A DNA stretch of 64,000 nucleotides. Source: Sphingomonas asaccharolytica NBRC 15499. Lineage in GTDB: Bacteria; Pseudomonadota; Alphaproteobacteria; Sphingomonadales; Sphingomonadaceae. The stretch lies in the NCBI RefSeq assembly GCF_001598355.1, contig NZ_BCYU01000016.1:1-64000 (forward strand), read 5' to 3'. Positions 1 to 9,191 of this stretch are shown piece by piece. The notes under the pieces were generated by a model, which ran no database searches, had not been told where the DNA came from, and saw nothing but the letters and a program-made list of their open reading frames with translations. The first letter of the stretch is position 1, and each line of letters starts with the position of its first letter. Position numbers and translations under genes: made by a program.

Positions 1-105
1 TTTCGCGGGGACCCAGCTCCAACGCTTTCCTCTAAACCTTACCGGTGCGATGCGCCGCCCAGCCAGGTGATGGGTCCCCGCGTTCGCGGGGATGACGGCT
101 ACGGG
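1..105. repeat. REP-like palindrome pair
   Basis: A perfect hairpin (TCCCCGCG, loop TT, CGCGGGGA) lies at 75-92 and ends in GATGACGG. The complementary half-copy CGCGGGGACCCA occupies the left edge. It has the same architecture as the elements at 5.3, 29.1 and 35.6 kb: two inverted GC-rich palindromes with GTCAY/RTGAC outer ends. It lies 3' of the lactonase gene. The left part may be cut by the window edge. Confidence 0.6.
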
Positions 106-116
106 AGCGCTTAGCC

Positions 117-1292
117 CTACAAGCTGAAAACGATCGAAGTCGGACTACCGGTCTCGGCGACCACCACCGGATCGCGCGGAATGCCGTCCACCCCAATCGC
201 GAAGCGCACGACGTTGTGCCCCTCCTCGTTGGCGACGAACATCGCGTCGCGCCTCAGCGCGAAGAAGCGCGGCGTCTTTCCTCCGGCAGGGACGGAGCCC
301 CTCCACTCAAGCCGACCGTTTGCGCGGTCGATCGCGAAGACGGCGACGGTATCGGCACCGCGGTTGGAGGCATAGAGGTAGCGCCCGTCGCGCGACACCG
401 CGATCTCCGATCCGCGGCTGTTGCCGGTGAAATCCTCCGACAGGGTGGAGACGATCTGGAACGGTTTGAGCGAGCCCGACTGGCGATCGAGCCGATAGGC
501 GACGACGGTCGAATCGAGCTCGCTGACGACATAAGCATAAGGAACGGTCGGGTGAAAAGCGACGTGGCGCGGGCCCGACGTCTCGCGCGCCGGGGTCGCG
601 GACGCCTCGTGCAGCTTGCCCGCGGCATCGATGGTGAAGACCAATACGCGGTCGCAGCCTTTGTCCGGCACGACGATGAACCGGCCGCTGGGATCGAATT
701 CGACCTGGTGCGGCTTGGGAAAGGGTTGCTCGACGCGATGCGGCCCGATCTTGCCGTCGAACGGCACCATGTCGACCGGCGCGCCCAGCCGTCCGTCTTC
801 GTGGATCGGCAGGCTGGCGATGCCCGACTTCACGCCGTCGGCGACGACATGGTTGGCGATCACCATGAAGCGATTGGTCGGATCGGGCGTCAAATGCACC
901 GGGTTGCGGCCGCCGGTGGTGACGCGGTTGAGGAAGGTCAATTGGCCCGATGCCGGGTCGATCCGAAACGCGCTCGCCTCGCTGCCGTCGCCATGAACGG
1001 TGTAGAGGAAGCGGCGCGTGCGATCGAAGGCGAGATAGGATGGATTGACCAGGTCGCCGACCAACTGGACGCGCGCCCAGGCGCCGTCCGTGCCGATCCG
1101 ATAGACCGAGATGCCGTCGCCCCGGGCATTGCGCTCGCGGCTGGTGCGGCACCCGACATAAGCGAAACCCGGCATCGATCCTCCCCCGGCCGCCCAAGCG
1201 GCCTTTTTTCCCATCGCAATCCCCGCGGCCAGCCCGGCGATCACCGTCCGTCGCGACGCGCGCCAGGCGGGCGGTGCGGACTTGGATTGCAT
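117..1292 (-). CDS. Tat-exported beta-propeller lactonase family protein
   Basis: The 391-residue protein resembles the lactonase/6-phosphogluconolactonase beta-propeller family (Pfam Lactonase). The N-terminus carries a twin-arginine signal (SRRT at about 13-16, then a hydrophobic stretch ending near AWA), so it is probably exported folded to the periplasm. Repeated blades show motifs such as RFLYTVHGD, PHQVEFDPSGRFI, GPRHVAFHP and GRYLYASNRG. The start was chosen at the ATG preceded by a GGAG about 9 bases upstream; the frame stays open far beyond it but that part overlaps the divergent transporter. The family often opens sugar lactones, but the substrate cannot be read from the sequence. 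The divergent partner operon (transporter plus aconitase-like hydratase) suggests organic or sugar acid catabolism. Confidence 0.8.
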   Translation of the reverse strand: MQSKSAPPAWRASRRTVIAGLAAGIAMGKKAAWAAGGGSMPGFAYVGCRTSRERNARGDGISVYRIGTDGAWARVQLVGDLVNPSYLAFDRTRRFLYTVHGDGSEASAFRIDPASGQLTFLNRVTTGGRNPVHLTPDPTNRFMVIANHVVADGVKSGIASLPIHEDGRLGAPVDMVPFDGKIGPHRVEQPFPKPHQVEFDPSGRFIVVPDKGCDRVLVFTIDAAGKLHEASATPARETSGPRHVAFHPTVPYAYVVSELDSTVVAYRLDRQSGSLKPFQIVSTLSEDFTGNSRGSEIAVSRDGRYLYASNRGADTVAVFAIDRANGRLEWRGSVPAGGKTPRFFALRRDAMFVANEEGHNVVRFAIGVDGIPRDPVVVAETGSPTSIVFSL

Positions 1293-1358
1293 CGGCGAAC
1301 TCCGTCTCGAGATAGGTAATCCTTGCTCTTTGTATTTCTGAATGTCAAAGAACATATT

Positions 1359-2666
1359 ATGGAGAGCAACGCACCCCCGCCCCTGACCGAGGCCGACGAC
1401 CGCAGGATCATGCGCCGGGTGTTCTGGCGGATCGTGCCGCTGTGTTTCGTGCTCTACATCGTCTCGTATATCGACCGCGCGAATATCGGCTACGCCGCGC
1501 TCCAGATGAATGCCGAGCTGCGGATTTCGGACGAAGCGTTCGGATTCGCCGCGGGCATCTTCTTCATCGGCTATTTCCTGTTCGAAGTGCCGAGCAACAT
1601 GCTGATGGCCCGCTACGGCCCGCGCATCTGGATCGCGCGCATCCTGATCGGCATGGGCGCGGTGTCGATGGCCACCGCCTTCGTCCAATCGACCTCGCAG
1701 CTCTATGGCCTGCGCTTTCTGCTCGGCGTCGCCGAGGCAGGCTATTTCCCCGCGATCATCATCTATCTGACCGCCTGGTTCCGCGGCCGCGAACAGGCAA
1801 CGGTGGTGGCGATGTTCACCGCGGCGATCCCGGTATCGTACATCATCGGCACGCCGGTCAGCACCTGGATCATCGATCATGTCCAGGGCCTGGGGCTGAC
1901 CGGGTGGCGCTGGATGTTCCTGATCGAGGGCCTGCCCGCGGTGATCGGCGGGCTGTTCACCTATCGGCTGCTGGTCGATCGCCCGGCCAATGCGCGCTGG
2001 CTGGCGGCGGACGAGCGCGACTGGCTGGAAGCGGAGATCGCGCGCGAGCATGCCGCGACCGGCGTGCGCCATCTCAATACCTGGCGCGCGATCACCGAGC
2101 CGCGCGTCTTGTATCTGGCGGCGATCTATTTCGTCTATCAGGCCGGCAGCCTGGGCGTCGGCTATTGGCTGCCCCAGATCGTCAAACATTCGGGCAAGTC
2201 GCTCAGCAATGTCGAGACCGGATTGATCGCCACCCTGCCCTATATCGTCGCGACGATCGGCATGGTGCTGTGGTCGCGGCGATCGGATCGCACCGGCGAG
2301 CGGCGCTATCATACTGCCTGGCCGCTGCTGCTGGCGGGTGCGACCCTGGGCGGCGTCGCCTGGGTTGCCGGCCCGGTGCCGGCGACGATCCTGCTCGCGG
2401 CGGCGCTGACTGGTTTCTATGCGTTCAAGGCGCCGTTCTGGACCCTGCCGGGCATCTTCCTGTCGCGCGCCACCGCCGCGGTCTCGATCGCCGCGATCAA
2501 CTCGATCGGCAATCTCGGCGGGTTTGTCGGGCCCTATGTCGTCGGCGTGGTCGCCAAGGCGAGCGGCAAGCCCCCGACCGGGCTGGTATTCCTGGCCGGG
2601 CTCACCCTGGTCGCGTTCGTGATGGTGCTCACCGCGCCGCTGGCCTCGCGCAAGGAGTCCGCATGA
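1359..2666 (+). CDS. MFS transporter, anion:cation symporter type
   Basis: The 435-residue inner-membrane protein has about 12 hydrophobic segments and typical features of the anion:cation symporter branch of the major facilitator superfamily (tartrate, phthalate and sugar-acid porters). These include an N-terminal VPLCFVLYIVSYIDRANIGYA block and the GYFLFEVPSNMLMARYGPR loop. The ATG at 1359 is preferred to an in-frame TTG at 1323 because the conserved part begins soon after it; no strong ribosome site is visible for either. Its stop overlaps the next start (ATGA), so transport and the hydratase are translationally coupled. It probably imports a carboxylate that the hydratase handles; the substrate is unknown. 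Confidence 0.85.
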   Translation: MESNAPPPLTEADDRRIMRRVFWRIVPLCFVLYIVSYIDRANIGYAALQMNAELRISDEAFGFAAGIFFIGYFLFEVPSNMLMARYGPRIWIARILIGMGAVSMATAFVQSTSQLYGLRFLLGVAEAGYFPAIIIYLTAWFRGREQATVVAMFTAAIPVSYIIGTPVSTWIIDHVQGLGLTGWRWMFLIEGLPAVIGGLFTYRLLVDRPANARWLAADERDWLEAEIAREHAATGVRHLNTWRAITEPRVLYLAAIYFVYQAGSLGVGYWLPQIVKHSGKSLSNVETGLIATLPYIVATIGMVLWSRRSDRTGERRYHTAWPLLLAGATLGGVAWVAGPVPATILLAAALTGFYAFKAPFWTLPGIFLSRATAAVSIAAINSIGNLGGFVGPYVVGVVAKASGKPPTGLVFLAGLTLVAFVMVLTAPLASRKESA

Positions 2667-5239
2667 CCGTCCCGACCCGCGCGCTGACCAGCAACGGCAC
2701 CGGCTATTCGATCGTCGATCTCGCCGCGCTCGGCCTGGCCCGGCTGCCCGTCGTCCATCGTATCCTGATCGAGAATCTGTTGCGGCGGAGCGGTAACGAT
2801 CCGGCGACGATCGCGCTGGTCGAGCAGTGGATCGCGCAAGGCACGAGCGATGCCGAGATCGCCTTCTGGCCCGGCCGGGTGATGATGCACGACACGACCT
2901 GCGGCCCTGCTTTGGTCGACATCGCCGCCGCGCGCCAGGCGCTGGCCGATGCCGGCGGCGACCCCGATGCGCTCAATCCAATGCTCCCGGTCAACGTCTC
3001 GACCGACCATAGCCTGGCGGTGGATGTCTACGGCAGCCGCGACGCCGCCGCGCGCAACATGGCCCGCGAGCTGGAGCGCAATGCCGAGCGCTACAGCTTC
3101 ATGAAATGGGCATCGGCAACGCTCGACAATTTCACCGTGCATCCCCCCGGCACCGGCATCATGCACACAATCAACCTCGAACAACTGGCGACCATCGTCA
3201 CCAGCGAAGATCGTGCCGGCACGCGCTGGGCAATGCCCGACACGCTGATCGGCACCGACAGCCATACGCCGATGATCAACGGCATCGGCGTGCTCGGCTG
3301 GGGCGTCGGCGGGCTGGAAGCTGAAAGCGTGATGTTCGGCATGCCGGTGATGATGCGCGTCCCCGACGTGGTCGGGGTACGGCTGACCGGGCGGCTGCGC
3401 GAGGGCGTGACCGCGACCGATTTGGCGTTGGTCGTCACGCATCGTCTGCGCCGGATCGAGCTGGCCGGACGGTTCGTCGAGTTCTTCGGCCCCGGTGTCG
3501 CGACCCTGTCGGCGGGGGATCGTTCGGTCGTCGCCAACATGGCGCCCGAATATGGGTCGTCGACCGGCTATTTCCCGATCGATGGCGCGACTCTCGATTA
3601 CCTGCGTCAGACCGGACGGAGCGAAGCGCAGATCGCGCTGGTCGACGATTATGCGTGCGCGACCGGATTGTGGTTCGAGGCCGAAGCTTCGCCCGTCTAT
3701 GCCGAGACGATCGAGATCGACTTGTCCGCGATCGGCATCTCGCTCGCCGGTCCGCGCCGTCCGCAGGACCTGGTCGCGACGGCCGACGTGCCTGCCTTGC
3801 TCGGTGCGGGCCCGGCAACGGTGATGCCCGAGCGGCCGGTCGCGATCGCGGCGATCACCAGTTGCACCAACACGTCCGACCCGCGCCAATTGCTCGCCGC
3901 CGGCCTGGTCGCGCGCAAGGCACGCGCACTGGGGCTGACGCCGCCCGATTGGGTCAAGACCAGCCTGGCACCGGGCTCCCCGAGCGCGGAGCGGCTGCTC
4001 ATCCGTGCCGGCCTGCTCGGGGACCTCGAGGCAGTCGGCTTCGCGATCGTCGGTTATGGCTGCACCGTTTGCATCGGCAATTCGGGAAAGCTGGCCGAAC
4101 CGATGCTGCAGGCGATCGAGGCGGGTAGCGCGCGTCCGGTCGGCATCCTGTCAGGCAACCGCAATTTTCCGGGGCGAGTCCATCCGCAGATCGAGGATGC
4201 CTTTCTCGCCTCGCCCGCGCTGACCGTCGCTTACGCCCTGGCCGGCAACGCCGCGATCGATATCGCCCGCGACGCGATCGGCCAGGATGCCGACGGCGCG
4301 CCGGTCACGCTCGACCGGCTATGGCCGACGGGCGCGGAGATCGATGCCGCCGCGGCGATGGCGATCCGGCCGCAAGACTATGCCGCGGCGTTCAATGAGG
4401 CGGAGGCAAGCGCGGCCTGGGCGGCGCTGCCCGCGCCCGACACCCCGCTCTATCCCTGGCATCCCGGCTCGACCTATCTGCGCCCGCCGCCCTTCGCCCG
4501 GATGGAGCGCGACGACCGGCTGGGTCATTATTCCGCCGCACCGCTGATCGTGCTCGGCGACGACGTGACGACCGATCACATCTCCCCCGCCGGCGCGATC
4601 CCGGCGGACAGCGACGCCGCGCGCTGGCTGATCGAGCACGGCGCCGACCCGGCCGACCTCAACGTCTTCTCGTCGCGGCGCGGCAATTGGGAAGTGATGG
4701 TGCGCGGCCTGTTCACCAACCGCACCGTCCGCAACCTGCTCGGCGAGGCGATCCCGCCGGGCAGCACGGTGACGGCGACCGGCGGCGCGCCCCTGCCCTT
4801 GTGGCGCGCGGCCGCACATTATGCCGAGACCGCCCAGCCCGTCGTGATCGTCGCCGGCGAGCGCTACGGCATGGGGTCGTCGCGCGACTGGGCGGCGAAA
4901 GGCGCGAGCCTGCTCGGCGCGCGCGCGGTGCTGGCGGCGAGCTTCGAGCGGATCCATCGCTCGAACCTGGTCAACATGGGCATCCTCCCGCTGCGCCTGC
5001 CGCCCGACCGCCATCCCTCCACGCTCGCGCTGGCCCCCGAAGACCGGATCGAGATCGACACGCCCGCCGAGACGCTCACCCCGCGCGCGACCGTGCCGGT
5101 CGCGATCCATCGCCGCGACGGCGGCGTCGAGCGGTTCGACGCCGCCGCCCAGGTCGAAACCGCGCTCGAACTCTCGGTGCTGCGCGCCGGCGGCATCATC
5201 CCGCTGATCCTCGGCGAAGTGCGCAACTTTAAGGCATAG
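2663..5239 (+). CDS. Aconitase-family hydratase (AcnA-like paralogue)
   Basis: This 858-residue protein has the full AcnA/IRP layout: an N-terminal Fe-S catalytic part and a C-terminal swivel domain. The three cluster cysteines are visible as C401 (SCTNTS), C467 and C470 (GCTVCIGNSG). The swivel motifs GMGSSRDWAAKG and ERIHRSNLVNMGILPL are present. It is somewhat shorter than housekeeping AcnA (about 890-900), and the usual RGNHEVMMRGTF block reads RGNWEVMVRGLF, which suggests a specialised paralogue. Coupling to an anion symporter argues for dehydration or isomerisation of an imported tricarboxylate or related acid rather than the main TCA aconitase. The alternatives are a true second aconitase or a 2-methylcitrate-type enzyme. 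Confidence 0.8.
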   Translation: MTVPTRALTSNGTGYSIVDLAALGLARLPVVHRILIENLLRRSGNDPATIALVEQWIAQGTSDAEIAFWPGRVMMHDTTCGPALVDIAAARQALADAGGDPDALNPMLPVNVSTDHSLAVDVYGSRDAAARNMARELERNAERYSFMKWASATLDNFTVHPPGTGIMHTINLEQLATIVTSEDRAGTRWAMPDTLIGTDSHTPMINGIGVLGWGVGGLEAESVMFGMPVMMRVPDVVGVRLTGRLREGVTATDLALVVTHRLRRIELAGRFVEFFGPGVATLSAGDRSVVANMAPEYGSSTGYFPIDGATLDYLRQTGRSEAQIALVDDYACATGLWFEAEASPVYAETIEIDLSAIGISLAGPRRPQDLVATADVPALLGAGPATVMPERPVAIAAITSCTNTSDPRQLLAAGLVARKARALGLTPPDWVKTSLAPGSPSAERLLIRAGLLGDLEAVGFAIVGYGCTVCIGNSGKLAEPMLQAIEAGSARPVGILSGNRNFPGRVHPQIEDAFLASPALTVAYALAGNAAIDIARDAIGQDADGAPVTLDRLWPTGAEIDAAAAMAIRPQDYAAAFNEAEASAAWAALPAPDTPLYPWHPGSTYLRPPPFARMERDDRLGHYSAAPLIVLGDDVTTDHISPAGAIPADSDAARWLIEHGADPADLNVFSSRRGNWEVMVRGLFTNRTVRNLLGEAIPPGSTVTATGGAPLPLWRAAAHYAETAQPVVIVAGERYGMGSSRDWAAKGASLLGARAVLAASFERIHRSNLVNMGILPLRLPPDRHPSTLALAPEDRIEIDTPAETLTPRATVPVAIHRRDGGVERFDAAAQVETALELSVLRAGGIIPLILGEVRNFKA

Positions 5240-5549
5240 CCGCTCCGATCGCCAACGCACGCTTCCGCGGCGAAGGCCGGGGGGGGGGGAATTGCATATG
5301 GAACCTCGTGCCGTGAACCGGGATGGCGCGAATTACCTTGCGTCACCCCGGGCTCGTCCCGGGGTCCACCGGGCCGCGTCACCAAGGGCCGATGGGTATG
5401 CGGGACGGTGGATGCCGGGACGAGCCCGGCATGACGGTTAAGGCTGAACCTACCCGACATCATACCCCGACACAGCAAACCCATTCCCATATGCGATAGC
5501 TCTGGGCGAAGGTCGGGGAGGCGTATCGCGTGTTCGCCCCGAGCCTCGA
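5240..5549. other. Intergenic region between converging genes
   Basis: No convincing gene lies here. It contains a G9 run at about 5281-5289 and the REP-like pair at 5341-5436, and probably acts as the shared 3' region of the aconitase operon and the esterase gene. Confidence 0.6.
5341..5436. repeat. REP-like palindrome pair
   Basis: There are two inverted palindromes. The first is CCCCGGG-CTCGT-CCCGGGG at 5346-5364, preceded by CGTCA. The second is ATGCCGGG-ACGAG-CCCGGCAT at 5412-5432, followed by GACGG. The pair sits between two convergent genes, a typical place for REP/BIME elements. Confidence 0.7.
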
Positions 5550-6566
5550 TCAGCGCTTCGACAGCCGGTCGAAAAACGCGAACGTCCGATCCAGCGCCAA
5601 CAGGCTGTCCCGCTTGGTCGCCTCGGGCGTCGCGTCGATAAAGCCGTGATCGGCGCCGGCCACCGGCACGAACTCGACCGGGGCGCCCGCCGCCTTCATC
5701 TTCGCCGCCATCGCCTCGCTCTGGCCGAAGCCGACTTCCTCATCGGCAGTGCCGTGGATCAGCAGCAGCGGCGGCGTCCCGCGCTTCACATAGCGGATCG
5801 GGCTCGCGGCGGCGGCCGTATCGCGGCACGCCGCCGGATCGCAGCCCAGCAAGCCGGTCAGCGTCTTGGCGTTGAGCGCCGTCCCGCCGCCCAGCGCGAA
5901 ATCGAAAGCGCCGTACCACAGCGCCGCGCCCTGCACGCAATCCGACTGCGGCAAGGGCTTCGCGGTCCTGGCTTGCGATCCAGGCAACCGCCCGGTCGAT
6001 GCCGGCGGATCGAACGCGGCCACCCCGCACGTCACCGTCGCCAGCCCCGCCAGATGCCCGCCCGCCGATCCACCCCACAGATAGACCCGCGCCGGATCGA
6101 TGCCGTAAGCGCCCGCCTGGTTGCGCAGGAACCGCACCGCCGCTTTCACGTCCTGCACCGGCGCCGGAAACTTCGCCTCCCCGCTCAACCGGTAATCGAC
6201 CGAGGCGACGACATAGCCGCGCGCCGCCAGCATCGCGAGCACGCCCGGCCAGTCGGCAAACGCCCCCGACTGCCGCGCATCGCCCCGGCTCCAGCCCCCG
6301 CCATGCACCCAGATCACCAGCGGCCGCGGCTTCGCCGTCGCGCGATCGGCATGGAGATAGAGGTCGAGCTGCAGCGGCCGATAGCCGACATAATTGGCAT
6401 ATTCGACATGCCCGCGCGCGACGATCCCACTGGGATAGCGCGCCTCGACCGTGGGAAAGGTATCGTCGCGCACCGACTTGGCCGAGATTGCCGGCTGCCT
6501 GCCAATTTCCGCCGCCGAGAAGCCGGGGGTAGCCGCCAAAGCCAATGCCAGGAGCCGCCACCGCAT
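5550..6566 (-). CDS. Secreted alpha/beta hydrolase (BD-FAE/carboxylesterase type)
   Basis: The 338-residue protein starts with a Sec signal peptide (MRWRLLALALAATPGFSA). It has the alpha/beta-hydrolase esterase signature: HGGGWSRGD oxyanion region, nucleophile elbow GGSAGG, an acid in HGTADEEV, and the histidine in GADHGF near the C-terminus. It therefore probably hydrolyses esters in the periplasm. The ATG at 6566 was chosen because GAGGTGAT lies just upstream and the signal peptide starts there; an earlier start would add 11 charged residues. It stands alone, converging on the aconitase operon across a REP element. The substrate is unknown. Confidence 0.8.
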   Translation of the reverse strand: MRWRLLALALAATPGFSAAEIGRQPAISAKSVRDDTFPTVEARYPSGIVARGHVEYANYVGYRPLQLDLYLHADRATAKPRPLVIWVHGGGWSRGDARQSGAFADWPGVLAMLAARGYVVASVDYRLSGEAKFPAPVQDVKAAVRFLRNQAGAYGIDPARVYLWGGSAGGHLAGLATVTCGVAAFDPPASTGRLPGSQARTAKPLPQSDCVQGAALWYGAFDFALGGGTALNAKTLTGLLGCDPAACRDTAAAASPIRYVKRGTPPLLLIHGTADEEVGFGQSEAMAAKMKAAGAPVEFVPVAGADHGFIDATPEATKRDSLLALDRTFAFFDRLSKR

Positions 6567-6679
6567 ATCGATCACCTCGCGTTCAATTCGATATTGCACT
6601 CATACGCCCAATAATACGATCCGCAAGCATGGCGTAGGCGGATCAAGCGGCCGGTCGGTTATCGATCCAGTTGGGGCAA

Positions 6680-6717
6680 TTCGATCGCCGCCAAAAGTAA
6701 TGGCAAGAAGTGGGCCG
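6680..6717 (+). repeat. Dispersed 38-bp intergenic repeat, copy A
   Basis: This stretch (TTCGATCGCCGCCAAAAG at its left end, AGTGGGCCG at its right) matches the reverse complement of 33208-33245 at 35 of 38 positions. Both copies lie in non-coding spacers. Confidence 0.6.
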
Positions 6718-6782
6718 AAAGCGGCCAGACGGCTATCGGGCGAGCAGCCCGCCTTAGCGGACGCAAATACCGCGGAGGCGCG

Positions 6783-7304
6783 CTAGGCGAAGCGGCCGTG
6801 ATATACGCGAAGACCCAACGTCGCCGCGTCGGCCGCGCCGTCGCGGATCGTCGCTGCCTCTGGCGTGAGCGCCACGGTATGGGGCAAAGCATTCAGCACT
6901 TGCTTCGCGCGATCGCGGTTCCCGACATTGACGCTGAGCAAGTGGGGACCGGAGGTGTTCAAGAACAGCAGATGTACGGAACCGAACCTCTCGCGAACCT
7001 CAACATGATCGATCGCCGAAAAGGGCAGCCGGCTCTGTCGAAACACGCGATAACGGATGCCCTCCGGTCCGATGGCGAAACGTGGGTTGATACTATTGTT
7101 CGAATCGCCCCCATAAATGCCGGTGCGGCGTAGATAGAGGCCGTGTATCGGCACGGCGATCGTTCCGTCCGCCGCGACCTCGATCGGTGCGGACGACATC
7201 GTCTGCCGTGCATTCCTTCGCGACAGGACGATGCCAATCACCGCAAATACCAGCAACGGCAGGGCGGTGATGACGGCCTGCGTAATCATTGCGTTCAAGA
7301 TCAT
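6783..7304 (-). CDS. Hypothetical single-pass membrane protein
   Basis: The 173-residue protein of unknown function has one N-terminal transmembrane helix (VITALPLLVFAVIGIVL, residues about 10-27) followed by a soluble beta-rich part. The segment RQSRLPFSAIDHVEVRERFGSVHLLFLN resembles membrane-bound PH-like domains, but this is only an impression. Its ATG overlaps the stop of the upstream gene (ATGA), so it is the last gene of an operon beginning with the trimeric surface protein at 9191. It may help assemble or modulate that surface protein; this is inferred from position only. Confidence 0.6.
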   Translation of the reverse strand: MILNAMITQAVITALPLLVFAVIGIVLSRRNARQTMSSAPIEVAADGTIAVPIHGLYLRRTGIYGGDSNNSINPRFAIGPEGIRYRVFRQSRLPFSAIDHVEVRERFGSVHLLFLNTSGPHLLSVNVGNRDRAKQVLNALPHTVALTPEAATIRDGAADAATLGLRVYHGRFA

Positions 7305-7879
7305 GCCTCGGCTTCCACCAACGACATCCGGGCGAGAGCAGCGCGCGCCGCGGGCGTGTCAGCGACAGGATCGAGCCGGATATTGGCGCGCATCAGCCCC
7401 ATCGACGTTTCGATCGCGAAGATCTGAATCGTACCGGGGCCGACCAGCATGTCGAGCGGAACGACCGAACCCGGGGCGCCCGGCATGTCGGCAACGAGAC
7501 GGTACTCGCCCGCCGTCAGCGCGACGACGGTAAAGCGCTTGGGCATCAGCTGCGCGATCACCTTACCGTCGATCGACACATCAAAACCCAGCGCCCCTCC
7601 GGCATTCTTCTTGGTGCGCATCACGACGACCCAGCCGATCCCCGGACGCGGCGTAAAGGCAAGTAGCTCCGCCTTTCGGTCATCGTTCGCCAACGGCACC
7701 CGACGATTGGCCGAGCGCGCATTCAGTCCGGCGAACAATCCCGAGCCGAGCACCATTGGCAGCACGAATTTGGTCATGCCGAGGTCGAGGCCGTCGGCAC
7801 TCGCTTCGGTGAGAGTTAGTGCGGTGAAGAGACCTCCAGCGACCGAGGCTGCGATCGCCAGATTTCCTAATGTCCTCAT
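7301..7879 (-). CDS. Hypothetical membrane/envelope protein with DUF2846-like region
   Basis: The 192-residue protein has an N-terminal hydrophobic segment (MRTLGNLAIAASVAGGLFTALTL) that may be a signal or anchor, and a second apolar stretch around FVLPMVLGSGLFAGL. The segment from WVVVMRTKKNAG to VIAQLMPKRFTVVALTAGEYRLVAD resembles the fold of DUF2846-type proteins (a small beta domain that reads like 'x-VDGKxVG...F-x-x-x-x-x-PGxY'). The ATG at 7879 was taken because it opens at the hydrophobic segment, 7 bases after the upstream gene ends. It is sandwiched in an operon between the YadA-like gene and the 173-residue membrane protein. Function unknown. Confidence 0.6.
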   Translation of the reverse strand: MRTLGNLAIAASVAGGLFTALTLTEASADGLDLGMTKFVLPMVLGSGLFAGLNARSANRRVPLANDDRKAELLAFTPRPGIGWVVVMRTKKNAGGALGFDVSIDGKVIAQLMPKRFTVVALTAGEYRLVADMPGAPGSVVPLDMLVGPGTIQIFAIETSMGLMRANIRLDPVADTPAARAALARMSLVEAEA

Positions 7880-7886
7880 CGCGCTT

Positions 7887-9191
7887 CTACAGACCGAAGC
7901 TGATGCCGACGCGTCCGGTCGTCGAACCGCGCACAGTCGAGGCCGCAACGCCCGCATTCACGTAGATCCGCGGATTCACCCGCCCCACCAGGGAACCTGA
8001 AAAGCCCTGCTGACCGCGATACGTCGCCAGGTTGAAGGACACCGACACCGCGCTATCGGGAACGATCATCGTGCCACCCAGCGCCACGGCCGCGGCGATG
8101 CCAGCATTGGCCTCCTTGATGTTCCGACGCAGCCCCTTCACCGAAGTCTGCAGGCTACCGACCTGTCCTTGCAGTGTGCTGATCTGGTTGGATTGCGTCG
8201 TATTCACCGCCTCGATCGCTGTCATCCTAGCGTCCTGGCCGGCATTCACGTTTTCCACCGACGTCAGCCGCGTATTCTGCACGGTATTTTCGGTCTCCAC
8301 CGCGCCCAGACGCGTGTCCTGCACGCTGTTGACGTTTTCGATCGCTGTCAGGCGGGTGTCCTGAACATTGTTGACGTTCTCTACGGCCGTGATGCGCGTC
8401 GCCTGGCCCGCGACTTGGTTGGTCAGCGCCGTCACATTGCCTTGCACGCCGCTCACAGCGGTATCGACATAGTCCTTATTCGCCGCGTCGGTCCCGGCGA
8501 TTGGGGTGCCGACATTCTGTACGCGGTTGCCGCCCATATCGACTGTCGCACCGGGAGCGGCCGTGAGCGCCGTGGTGACGGTCAGCGTATCGCTGGTGGT
8601 ACCTCCGGTGACCGCGAGCCCTTTGTCAACCGTCGCGCCTCCGAGGAGTTTGGACGCACCGGTCGCCGTAAGCGTGATCGTTTGTGCCGATCCAGTGAAC
8701 AGAAATTGCGAGTTGACCGCGCCATTGAAGATCGCCGGGCCGTCGAACTGCGAGCCGCTCGTCACATGGATGCCGCCGGTCGTGATCAGGCCCGTGTTGT
8801 TGATAGTCGTGGTACCCAGGGTAGCGGCGGTGAAATTTGTCGTGCCGGCAAAGGTGACCGGACCGTGAAAGGTCGTGCTCTTGTAGAAGTCCACTTGGCC
8901 GTCGAATTCCGCATCGCCGTTAGATTTAAGGAAAGAGTGATTGTCGGGGGTGCCGGTGTAGACGCCAACAACGGCGTCGAAATCATGACCGACCAATCCC
9001 GTCTTGCAATCATCGTCTTCCGGAATGGCGAGTTCCCCGTCATCTAGGCAGACTGCCTGAAAGCCCTCGATAAAATTCTCCGTGAAACGGACTTGCGCGG
9101 CCGCCGGTGCGGCTATGAGAAGAGAAGCCAACACTGCGCTGACCAGCCCGATCAAGCGAGCATTTCGGAGTCGAAGCCAAAATCTACTCAT
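7887..9191 (-). CDS. YadA-like trimeric autotransporter/surface protein
   Basis: The 434-residue protein has a signal peptide (ending near APAAAQ, residue 33), a beta-rich passenger, a neck (GTDAANKDYVDTAVSG) and a coiled-coil stalk. A C-terminal YadA-type membrane anchor follows (about 70 residues ending GRVGISFGL, terminal aromatic/aliphatic pair). The stalk, about residues 255-350, carries five near-identical 14-15 residue units of the kind V-E-N-V-N-x-x-Q-D-T-R-L-T-A-I, fitting a trimeric left/right-handed coiled coil. It should be displayed on the outer surface, perhaps for adhesion or autoagglutination. It is the first gene of a three-gene operon. The passenger is short (about 200 residues) with GGATVDKGLAVTGG-like repeats. 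Confidence 0.8.
   Translation of the reverse strand: MSRFWLRLRNARLIGLVSAVLASLLIAAPAAAQVRFTENFIEGFQAVCLDDGELAIPEDDDCKTGLVGHDFDAVVGVYTGTPDNHSFLKSNGDAEFDGQVDFYKSTTFHGPVTFAGTTNFTAATLGTTTINNTGLITTGGIHVTSGSQFDGPAIFNGAVNSQFLFTGSAQTITLTATGASKLLGGATVDKGLAVTGGTTSDTLTVTTALTAAPGATVDMGGNRVQNVGTPIAGTDAANKDYVDTAVSGVQGNVTALTNQVAGQATRITAVENVNNVQDTRLTAIENVNSVQDTRLGAVETENTVQNTRLTSVENVNAGQDARMTAIEAVNTTQSNQISTLQGQVGSLQTSVKGLRRNIKEANAGIAAAVALGGTMIVPDSAVSVSFNLATYRGQQGFSGSLVGRVNPRIYVNAGVAASTVRGSTTGRVGISFGL

Noticed and set aside
1293..2312. N-terminal extension of the lactonase frame across the divergent transporter
   Set aside because: The added residues are low-complexity and overlap the MFS gene; the Tat signal at 1292 with a GGAG ribosome site marks the real start.
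7887..9191. Repeats in the YadA-like gene as a possible CRISPR or tandem DNA array
   Set aside because: They are in-frame coding repeats of a coiled-coil stalk without constant spacers.
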